Notes under the pieces: model-generated | The model's input: the letters and a program-made list of their open reading frames with translations, nothing else | Databases searched by the model: none | Told to the model about the DNA's origin: nothing | Position numbers and translations under genes: made by a program | Source: Paracoccus stylophorae | Lineage (GTDB): Bacteria > Pseudomonadota > Alphaproteobacteria > Rhodobacterales > Rhodobacteraceae | Direction: 5' to 3' | Assembly: GCF_028553765.1 (NCBI RefSeq) | Contig: NZ_CP067134.1 | Location: 849,001-913,000, forward strand | DNA length: 64,000 nucleotides | In this document: piece by piece, positions 57,192 to 64,000 of the stretch | Numbering within the stretch: position 1 is the first letter of the stretch | Layout: each line of letters opens with the position of its first letter

Positions 57192-58511
57192 TTACGGCAT
57201 CAGCGGACCCCAAGACGGGTCCGAAGCGGCAAAGTCAAGGTCAAGCGGCCGCATGTTGCGGCCGGTGATGTCCACGGAATGCAGGCGGGGCTGACCGTTT
57301 CCGCCCGGCGCCACGCGGGTGAACATCACGACGCGGCCATTGGGCGCCCAGGTCGGACCCTCGTCAAGGAAAGATTCCGTCAGGTCCTTTTCGTCCGAAC
57401 CGTCGGTGCGCATGACCCCGATATGGAACTTGTCCCCGACCTGATGGGTATAGGCGATCATGTCCCCCTTGGGCGACCAGGCCGGCGATCCATAGCGACC
57501 CTGCCCGAAACTGATCCGCGTCGGCTCGCCGCCGTCAAGCCCCACGATATACAGCTGCGGCGTGCCCGACCGGTCGGATTCGAACACGATCCGCCGGCCA
57601 TCGGGGCTGAAGCTGGGCGAGGTTTCGATCGAGGGCGAGGCGGTCAGGGCGCGTTGCGCGCCGGTGGCCGCATCCATCAGGTAAATGTCGGTATTGCCGC
57701 CCTTCTCAAGCGAATAGACGATCCAGCGCCCGTCCGGGGAATAGCGCGGCGCGAAGGCCATGCTGTCGCCCCCCTGCGTCAGCGGCCGAGAGGTCACGCT
57801 GGCCACATCCATCACCCTGATCTGCGGAAAGCCGCTGTCATAGCTGACATACAGCAGCGATTTGCCGTCGGGCGAGAATTGCGGCGCCAGCACCAGTGAC
57901 GAGCTGTCGGTCATCCACAACGGATTGGCGCCATCGTAATCCATCACCCCGATCCGCTTGATCCGGGCGTTCTTGGGGCCGGTTTCCTGCACGAAGGCCA
58001 CGCGGCTGTCGAAATACGGCCCCTCGCCGGTCAGCCGGGAATAGATCTGGTCGGCGATCTTGTGGGCGGCCCGGCGCCAGTCGCCGGCGCGCGCGTCGAA
58101 CTGCATCCCGTCGCCCTGCGGCTGACCCGCAAAGACGTCGAACATGCGGAACTTGACGCTGATATTCTCGCCCTCCTGCATCACCTCGGCGGTGACCAGG
58201 GCCTGGGCGTTGATGGCGCGCCAGTCCTCATAGGCGATGGCGTCGGTGAAGGCATCGGGCCGGGCGATCTGCGCATCGGCCGGAATCTCGCGGAACAGCC
58301 CGGTGCCGGTCAGATCGGCGGCGACGACATCGCGCACCTTACGCGCCACCTCGTCATCGCCGAAGAATGGCGGGATCGCGATCGGCATCGGCTCGACCAC
58401 GCCATCGGTGATCTCGATGCGCAGCGGCCCGTCCTGCGCCAGCGCGGGCGGGGCGGCAAAGGGGGCGGCGGTCAGCCCAAGCGTCAGGGCAATCGTCAGG
58501 GTGCGGAACAT
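57192..58511 (-). CDS. tolB: Tol-Pal system translocation protein TolB
   Basis: TolB is a periplasmic beta-propeller that shuttles between Pal and the inner-membrane Tol complex. The 439-residue product has a signal peptide (cut after about residue 25), an N-terminal alpha/beta domain, and a propeller with repeated FSPDGKSLLYVSY-type WD40-like blocks. It lies between tolA and pal, the normal order. The ATG at 58511 has GAGAGG upstream. Confidence 0.96.
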   Translation of the reverse strand: MFRTLTIALTLGLTAAPFAAPPALAQDGPLRIEITDGVVEPMPIAIPPFFGDDEVARKVRDVVAADLTGTGLFREIPADAQIARPDAFTDAIAYEDWRAINAQALVTAEVMQEGENISVKFRMFDVFAGQPQGDGMQFDARAGDWRRAAHKIADQIYSRLTGEGPYFDSRVAFVQETGPKNARIKRIGVMDYDGANPLWMTDSSSLVLAPQFSPDGKSLLYVSYDSGFPQIRVMDVASVTSRPLTQGGDSMAFAPRYSPDGRWIVYSLEKGGNTDIYLMDAATGAQRALTASPSIETSPSFSPDGRRIVFESDRSGTPQLYIVGLDGGEPTRISFGQGRYGSPAWSPKGDMIAYTHQVGDKFHIGVMRTDGSDEKDLTESFLDEGPTWAPNGRVVMFTRVAPGGNGQPRLHSVDITGRNMRPLDLDFAASDPSWGPLMP

Positions 58512-58571
58512 GTCAACCTCTCTAACCTTATCTGCGGCGGCGCGAAAGACGGGGATCAAGCCTGTGCGCCA

Positions 58572-60476
58572 TCAGTCGAACCCGATGCCGTCGGGGCGGA
58601 AATCCACGATCACCTCGCGCCAGCGTCCGTATTTTCCGGGCGGCAGGTCGTAACCCGCGCGCCCGCAGATGATGATCGCGCGGCGCGCGACATCGAATGC
58701 ATTGCGCGCGGCGGCTTGCGATCCGCCGCGCTGATCGACCAGGCGCAGGCTGGCCGGATCGGGCCGGCCATCCGGCATCATGCGGAACTCGACCGAAATA
58801 TCCATCCGCGCCGCCTCCAGCGACAGCGAGCCCAGGTTCCAGCATTGCTGGATCGCGGATTTGAACCCCTCGCGTTCGGAAAGCGAAAGGGGCTGGCCAA
58901 GCGGCGCAGCCCCCATCGTGTCGGTCTCGGTCTGCGACCGCTGATCGGGGTCGGGCAGGGGGGTCGGCGTGATCGGCACCGGGTTCAGTTGCAGCGGCGT
59001 GGGTTCGGGTGCCGCCTCGGGTGCCGCGCCATCGCCGCCCTGCGAAGGTGCCCCCGACAGCGCCCCCGACAGCGCCGCGGCCAGCGGGTCCTGCGCCGCC
59101 GACGCGCCGTCGCCGCCTTCGATCTGCTGGCGGTTGCCGCCGGCCGTGTCGCCGGTCGAGGCCGTGTCCTGCCCCTGCGCGCCGGCATCTCCGTCCTGCG
59201 CCTCGCGCAGCGCGTCCTGCAAGGCCTGCTGATCGGCGGCGTCACGCTCGGCCGCCTCACGTTCTGCCGCTTCGCGTTCGGCTTCTGCCCGGCGTTCTTC
59301 TTCCTCGCGGGCGGCGCGTTCGGCCTGCTGGCGCTGTTCTTCCTCTTGCGCGGCCCGCTCTTCTGCGGCGCGACGCTCTTCCTCGGCCCGTGCTTCTGCC
59401 TCCGCCGCGCGGCGCTCTTCCTCGGCCCGCGCTTCCGCTTCGGCCGCGCGGCGTTCTTCCTCAGCCCGCGCTTCCGCTTCGGCGGCACGACGTTCTTCTT
59501 CGGCGCGCGCGGCGGCCTCGGCTTCCCGGCGCTGCTCCTCTTGCCGCGCCGCCTCCCGCGCCTGACGTTCTGCCTCTGCCTCTGCCTCTGCCTCTGCCTC
59601 TGCCTCGGCGCGGCGGGCGGCTTCGGCTTCGCGGTCGGCCCGTGCTGCCTCTGCGGCCTCTTGCCGGGCGCGCTCGGCTTGGGCCTGACGCTCGGCCTCG
59701 CGCTCGGCGGCCCGACGCGCGGCCTCGGCCGCCTGCCGTTCAGCCTCTTGCCGCGCGGCGTCCTCGACTGCCTGCCGCTGTTGCTCTGCCTCCTGCTCGG
59801 CGGCTTCGGCGGCGGCGCGGGCGGCGGCTGCGGCTGCCTGACGTGCGGCCTCCTCTTGTGCGGCGATGCGCGCCTCATACGCCTCGACCAGACCGTCGGG
59901 GCGGTCCAGCGGGCGCGGCGAGACGTCCAGCGCCAGCGCCGAACGTGGCGCAACCGGTTCGGCGGCGTCGTCCTGCACCGGCGCGGCGGGGCGCGAGGGC
60001 GGCAGGACGGCAGAGGGGGCGACCGTGGCGGCGGGCGTCTGCGGCGCGGCTTCGGGGGCCTGCGGTGCGGGCGCCGAATCGGGCAGGTCGCTTGCCACAT
60101 CGACCGGTTGGCCGGCCTCGAAATCGCTCAGATCGGGGCGGGCCTCGGGCGCGGTGTCGGGCTGGGCCAGCGGCTGCGCCGCGTCCTCGGCATCGGGTGC
60201 GCTTGTGTCGGCGGGGGCCGCGCCCGCGCTGTCTTCGGTGGCGGGGGCGGGCATGGCCGGCACGGCGGTCGCCTCGTCCGCGACCGGTCCGGCCCCGCGC
60301 GAGGCGGCGGCATAGGCCTCGAACTCGGCCCCGCTCATCGTGGCGACTTCCGTCGTGCGCACGGGCATCGAGGGTTGCGGACGAAGCAGCACGCCGCCCA
60401 GAAGCGCCCACAGGATCAGCGCGACATGCGCGATCCCCGAGATCCAGTAACCGGTGCGCCCCTCGCGTTCCTCCAT
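58572..60476 (-). CDS. tolA: Cell envelope integrity protein TolA, with expanded repeat region
   Basis: TolA joins the TolQR motor to the periplasmic partners of Pal. The 634-residue product has a single N-terminal membrane helix (about 9-30, GYWISGIAHVALILWALLGG), a long middle domain rich in Ala, Glu and Arg, and a C-terminal domain of about 100 residues with the family pattern (IQQCWNLGSLSLEAARMDIS). The middle is much longer than in typical TolA proteins and contains tandem repeats. The gene lies between tolR and tolB. Confidence 0.92.
   Translation of the reverse strand: MEEREGRTGYWISGIAHVALILWALLGGVLLRPQPSMPVRTTEVATMSGAEFEAYAAASRGAGPVADEATAVPAMPAPATEDSAGAAPADTSAPDAEDAAQPLAQPDTAPEARPDLSDFEAGQPVDVASDLPDSAPAPQAPEAAPQTPAATVAPSAVLPPSRPAAPVQDDAAEPVAPRSALALDVSPRPLDRPDGLVEAYEARIAAQEEAARQAAAAAARAAAEAAEQEAEQQRQAVEDAARQEAERQAAEAARRAAEREAERQAQAERARQEAAEAARADREAEAARRAEAEAEAEAEAEAERQAREAARQEEQRREAEAAARAEEERRAAEAEARAEEERRAAEAEARAEEERRAAEAEARAEEERRAAEERAAQEEEQRQQAERAAREEEERRAEAEREAAEREAAERDAADQQALQDALREAQDGDAGAQGQDTASTGDTAGGNRQQIEGGDGASAAQDPLAAALSGALSGAPSQGGDGAAPEAAPEPTPLQLNPVPITPTPLPDPDQRSQTETDTMGAAPLGQPLSLSEREGFKSAIQQCWNLGSLSLEAARMDISVEFRMMPDGRPDPASLRLVDQRGGSQAAARNAFDVARRAIIICGRAGYDLPPGKYGRWREVIVDFRPDGIGFD
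59371..59526 (-). repeat. 39-base tandem repeats in tolA (about 3.5 units)
   Basis: Units at 59371-59409, 59410-59448 and 59449-59487 differ by only a few bases, with a decayed fourth at 59488-59526. Each codes for a 13-residue unit like RAAEAEARAEEER. The units keep the frame. Confidence 0.85.
59569..59604 (-). repeat. Hexamer microsatellite in tolA
   Basis: TCTGCC is repeated six times without error, coding for alternating Ala and Glu on the minus strand. Slippage would change the length in frame. Confidence 0.9.
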
Positions 60477-60479
60477 GGA

Positions 60480-60932
<453 letters not shown>

Positions 60933-60936
60933 CGGC

Positions 60937-61632
60937 TCAGCCCTCGCTGTCCAGCTGCCGCGACAGCAGGGTCGAGAATTCGTCGGCAAAGGCTTCCCAG
61001 TTACCGACCACGCGTTCCGCATCGCCCGACAGCTTGTTGTAGAAGATCACCGCCGGGATCGCGGCCAGCAGGCCAAGCGCGGTTGCCAGCAGCGCCTCGG
61101 CGATGCCCGGGGCGACGACGGCCAGGCTGGTGTTTTGCGACATCGCGATCCCCTCGAACGCGTTCTTGATGCCCCAGACGGTGCCGAAAAGCCCGATGAA
61201 GGGCGCGGTCGAGCCGACCGTGGCCAGAAAGGACAGGCCGCGAAACAGCCGCGTTTCCTCGCGCTGGATGGCCACGTTCATGGCGCGGTCGATGCGCGGC
61301 ACGCCGCCGGGGATCAGCGCGCCGTCGCCGCGATGGCTGCGCCGCCATTCGGTCATGCCGGCGGCGAAGATGCGTTCGGACGCGCCGGTGGGGCGGTCGC
61401 CCAGACGGTCGTACAGATCGTCCAGCGGCTCGCCCGACCAGAAGGCGCGGTCGAACCGGGCGGCCTCGCGGCGGGCGGCGGCGAAGGTCAGGAATTTCTG
61501 GATGATGATGGCCCAGGACCAGAACGACGCGACGATCAGCAGGATCATCACGATCTTGACCGTCAACGAGGCGCGCACGAACAACGCCACAAGCGAGAAG
61601 TCGAGGGCCTGCGCGGCCTGAATGGGTTCCAT
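60937..61632 (-). CDS. tolQ: Tol-Pal system protein TolQ
   Basis: TolQ is the ExbB/MotA-type proton-channel subunit. The 231-residue product has three membrane helices (about 15-40, 135-160 and 165-190) with TVGSTAPFIGLFGTVWGIKN and PGIAEALLATALGLLAAIPA, both diagnostic. The ATG at 61632 is preceded by GAGGCAGTGACG; a GTG six bases upstream is also in frame. Confidence 0.95.
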   Translation of the reverse strand: MEPIQAAQALDFSLVALFVRASLTVKIVMILLIVASFWSWAIIIQKFLTFAAARREAARFDRAFWSGEPLDDLYDRLGDRPTGASERIFAAGMTEWRRSHRGDGALIPGGVPRIDRAMNVAIQREETRLFRGLSFLATVGSTAPFIGLFGTVWGIKNAFEGIAMSQNTSLAVVAPGIAEALLATALGLLAAIPAVIFYNKLSGDAERVVGNWEAFADEFSTLLSRQLDSEG

Positions 61633-61744
61633 CGTCACTGCCTCATCGTCCCGAGCGCCGTTTTCCGGGCTTCTAGCCTGTCTCTAGCAGGGGTTTTACC
61701 CCCCTTCGCAACACAATGCTGTCAGATAATCGCGCGAATTTCAT

Positions 61745-62476
61745 TCATTCGATGCGCAATCTGTGCGCCGCGATCGCCTCGTAATCGGGGCGCAGGATGC
61801 GTGCCAGCCGCGCCAGATCGCCATCCAGTTCCGGCAACGGCCCTTCGGGGCCCGCAAACCCGGTCGAGGCGTTGACGGCGTCATACCAGACCGCGCCCCA
61901 GATCCCGTCCTCGGGCCTTGGGCCCTGCGGCCAGGACAGCATGCGCGGGGTCCACGCGATGCCGATGGCCTTGCACAATGCGCGCAGCGCGCGGGCCGGG
62001 TCGCGCCGGATATCGGCGCTGTCGATCACGACCGGCGCCGGGCCGCGCGCCGCCATCGCACGATACATCTGCCACTGACGCGCAAAGCCCAGCTCTTCGG
62101 GGTCGGGCAGCCCGCGCTTGGCCGCGAACGAGGCCGCGACGCGTTCGGGTTCGCGGATCAGGAAGACATTGGTGACCCGTTCGGTCCAGTCCAGATCCAT
62201 GCAGGGCAGCATGTGCTGGACCATGTGTTTCTGATACTGGATCGGCCGGTCCACCGGATCGGTGGTCAGCGACGGCACCACCTGGCGCCAGTCGGCGGGC
62301 TGGCTTTCGATCACCGCGTCGCGCATCGGGTGGGGCAGGCCGGTCTGCCGCAGGTAATGGGCATAGAACGGCTCGTCCACGCAGGCGCAGTCGCCGCGCG
62401 CGGCAAAGCTGCGCATCATCGCGGTGGACAGGTTGCGCGGCCCCGACCACATGGCGATGCGGCGCGTCCCGCTCAC
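61745..62476 (-). CDS. Sulfotransferase-like protein
   Basis: The 243-residue product starts RRIAMWSGPRNLSTAMMRSF, which resembles the 5'-phosphosulfate loop of PAPS-dependent sulfotransferases, and has NVFLIREPERVAASF near residue 105, resembling the 3'-phosphate loop. Whether it transfers sulfate cannot be told; no PAPS genes are nearby. The start is a GTG overlapping the ybgC stop by four bases, so it is coupled to the tol-pal leader gene. Confidence 0.75.
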   Translation of the reverse strand: MSGTRRIAMWSGPRNLSTAMMRSFAARGDCACVDEPFYAHYLRQTGLPHPMRDAVIESQPADWRQVVPSLTTDPVDRPIQYQKHMVQHMLPCMDLDWTERVTNVFLIREPERVAASFAAKRGLPDPEELGFARQWQMYRAMAARGPAPVVIDSADIRRDPARALRALCKAIGIAWTPRMLSWPQGPRPEDGIWGAVWYDAVNASTGFAGPEGPLPELDGDLARLARILRPDYEAIAAHRLRIE

Positions 62477-62874
62477 GGGCGATCCCGCCGCAGCGCCGAG
62501 GCCACGGGCGCGGGCAACCGCACCGGACGTCCGCGACCGTCCAGGCAGGCGACCGTGACGCGAGCGGTGAACAGCGTCTCATCGCCCCGCAGCACCGCCT
62601 GATCCATCACCACCCGCGCGGCCGTCAGGGTCTGCAACCGAGTGACGATTTGCAGCAGATCGTCGAAACGGGCCGGACGCAGGTAATCGGCCTCGATCCG
62701 GCGGACGGCGAAGACATGGCCGGATTGGGCCTTCAGACGCATCTGATCGACGCCCATGTCCCGCAGCCATTCGGTGCGGCCGCGTTCGATGAATTTCAGA
62801 TAGTTGGCGTAATAGACGATGCCCGCAAGATCGGTGTCTTCGTAATAGACGCGCAGTTCGATCGCATGGCTCAT
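62473..62874 (-). CDS. ybgC: Acyl-CoA thioesterase YbgC
   Basis: YbgC is a hot-dog-fold thioesterase often encoded first in tol-pal operons. The 133-residue product has the catalytic aspartate region RVYYEDTDLAGIVYYANYLK (about residues 8-27) and the ERGRTEWLRDMG motif. The ATG at 62874 gives the standard start; an ATG further upstream (62883) is also in frame. Here a sulfotransferase-like gene separates it from tolQ. Confidence 0.92.
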   Translation of the reverse strand: MSHAIELRVYYEDTDLAGIVYYANYLKFIERGRTEWLRDMGVDQMRLKAQSGHVFAVRRIEADYLRPARFDDLLQIVTRLQTLTAARVVMDQAVLRGDETLFTARVTVACLDGRGRPVRLPAPVASALRRDRP

Positions 62875-62953
62875 GGGCCGCATCCTAGGACGGTGGCGGG
62901 GCTGCCGCAATCGCCGGCCGGCTGCCGGGCCTCGCGCGCGCGGTCATTCGCGA

Positions 62954-63529
62954 TCACTGCCGCGTCATGCGCGCCGCCAGCCGCAGCGCGTGGCTGGGAT
63001 CGGTGGCCGCGACCGGCAGGACCGGGTCATAGGCGGCGCGAATCAGCGCCGCCAGATCGGCCGACGGCGTCACCTTGCGCGCGAAGGACAGGGCGCTGCC
63101 GGTCACAAGCGTCTCGGCCAGTTGCGCGGGATGCGCGTCGGCCAGGGCGCCGCCCATGCGCACGAAGACCAGACAGGCGCGGATGCCGCCATCCTCGTCG
63201 AAACGGAACAGCCGATACTGATCGGCCGAGCTTCCCCGCAGCCGCGCGGGCAGATCGGGCAGCCCCGTCAGCCGGTCCAGATCGGGGATGCCGGCCATCT
63301 CGTCCCAGTCGCGCATGAAGAACAGCAGCAGGTTGCTGCCCATCTCGGGGTCGGTGTCGGCGACCGGATGCCCGGCATGGGCAAAGCCCGCACGGATTGC
63401 GGCGCGGAAGATGGGCAGCGTCTCATCCGCCAGCCCGAAGATCACCGGCGCGGCCGGCCGGTTCCAGCGCGCGCACAGGAAAGAGCCGTCTGGACGGGTG
63501 AACAGGGCGGCGATCTGATCGGCGGTCAT
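62954..63529 (-). CDS. Conserved hypothetical protein
   Basis: The 191-residue product has no motif I recognise. It is soluble and acidic in the middle, with FLCARWNRPAAPVIFGLADE near the N-terminus and GSNLLLFFMRDWDEM near 65. The ATG at 63529 gives MTADQIAALFTRPDGS, a plausible start; the frame stays open upstream without a ribosome binding site. It lies between the CoA-transferase gene and ybgC. Confidence 0.6.
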   Translation of the reverse strand: MTADQIAALFTRPDGSFLCARWNRPAAPVIFGLADETLPIFRAAIRAGFAHAGHPVADTDPEMGSNLLLFFMRDWDEMAGIPDLDRLTGLPDLPARLRGSSADQYRLFRFDEDGGIRACLVFVRMGGALADAHPAQLAETLVTGSALSFARKVTPSADLAALIRAAYDPVLPVAATDPSHALRLAARMTRQ

Positions 63530-63662
63530 GCGGGCCTGCGTCCCTGAACTGAACTGCGACACCGACCGCACGAATACGCCCCGCCGGACCCTCCGGCCTT
63601 CGGCACCAAGCCGCGAAAGCGGCGACGACATGCCCCGCCGCCCTGTCGCCCGAGGATGCGGT

Positions 63663-64000
63663 CTAGTTGACGATGGTGGCCTCGGTTGCCTCGCGGATGT
63701 CGTCCTCGGTCACGCCATCGGCGGTCTCGACGATTTTCAGCCCGCCCTCGACCACGTCCAGAACGCCCAGATTGGTGATGATCCGGTTCACCACGCGCTT
63801 GCCGGTCAGCGGCAGCGTGCATTCCTTCAGCAGCTTGGATTCGCCGGCCTTGTTGGTGTGGTCCATGACCACGATGACGCGCGGCACGCCCGCCACCAGG
63901 TCCATGGCGCCGCCCATGCCCTTGACCAGCTTGCCCGGGATCATCCAGTTCGCCAGATCGCCATTCTCGGCCACCTCCATCGCGCCCAGGATCGCCGCCG
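63663..64000 (-). CDS. 3-oxoacid CoA-transferase subunit B, C-terminal part (5' end outside window)
   Basis: This is the beta subunit of succinyl-CoA:3-ketoacid CoA-transferase, which activates acetoacetate with CoA from succinyl-CoA. The frame is open to the window edge, so the N-terminus with the catalytic glutamate is outside. Visible are GDLANWMIPGKLVKGMGGAM and AGVPRVIVVMDHTNKAGESK, then LPLTGKRVVNRIITNLGVLD, all typical of the family. The stop is a normal family end. Confidence 0.93.
   Translation of the reverse strand, partial: AAILGAMEVAENGDLANWMIPGKLVKGMGGAMDLVAGVPRVIVVMDHTNKAGESKLLKECTLPLTGKRVVNRIITNLGVLDVVEGGLKIVETADGVTEDDIREATEATIVN

Overview
This window looks like core chromosome of a GC-rich alphaproteobacterium in the Rhodobacterales, most likely Paracoccus or a close relative. 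The evidence is the nuo (complex I) cluster interrupted by small unrelated genes and followed by birA, the coaX-RNase J pair, a ccoGHIS unit behind an FNR-type box, a GapR (DUF2312) gene, a type A RNase P RNA and uniformly GC-rich coding sequence. I see no insertion sequence, prophage, CRISPR array or island with different base composition.

Layout. Positions 1-9949 hold the 3' part of the complex I cluster (end of nuoG, then nuoH, I, J, K, L, M, N) with a lipoprotein gene and a carboxymuconolactone-decarboxylase-like gene inserted. The same transcription unit runs into birA, coaX and rnj (to 13169). trmB follows. On the minus strand at 14058-19508 is a tightly overlapping operon: D-Ala-D-Ala carboxypeptidase, tmk, holB, tatD, a PhnP-like hydrolase and an AEC transporter. 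Positions 19627-25642 carry small housekeeping and membrane genes: DUF2270, tdk, DUF998, a DEAD-box helicase, gapR, a two-gene YeeE/YedE sulfur transporter behind an apparent persulfide-repressor operator, dtd and tRNA-Glu. Positions 25765-30642 hold a second AEC gene, gatCA, a lipoprotein, an amidase, rnpB and rpmG. Positions 30871-35166 hold an XdhC/MobA-like pair and a convergent aminotransferase/semialdehyde dehydrogenase pair. Positions 35384-42138 hold lolC/E-lolD, a cytochrome c, a PAP2 phosphatase, parE, a GST and a lipoprotein hydrolase. Positions 42329-46788 are ccoGHIS, for assembly of cbb3 oxidase and copper supply. Positions 46921-52355 hold a SPOR-domain carboxypeptidase, clpS, an RsmC-like methyltransferase, an unusual SDR, a lipoprotein and hemF. 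Positions 52482-62874 are the tol-pal envelope cluster (ybgC, a sulfotransferase-like gene, tolQRAB-pal-cpoB) running on into tilS and ftsH. The window ends with an unknown gene and the truncated 3-oxoacid CoA-transferase subunit B.

Function. The window combines respiration (complex I, cbb3 assembly, a c-type cytochrome), envelope maintenance (Tol-Pal, Lol, two carboxypeptidases, an amidase, FtsH) and information processing (tRNA and rRNA enzymes, topoisomerase IV, the clamp-loader subunit, RNase J and RNase P). The most interesting non-coding signals are the ATTC-N8-GAAT palindrome over the YeeE/YedE promoter, a class-II-spaced FNR promoter for ccoG, three CAGAGGAT half-sites upstream of the semialdehyde dehydrogenase gene, and a two-copy boundary repeat ending in a TTGACC promoter. 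I did not find a convincing wholly new multi-gene system.
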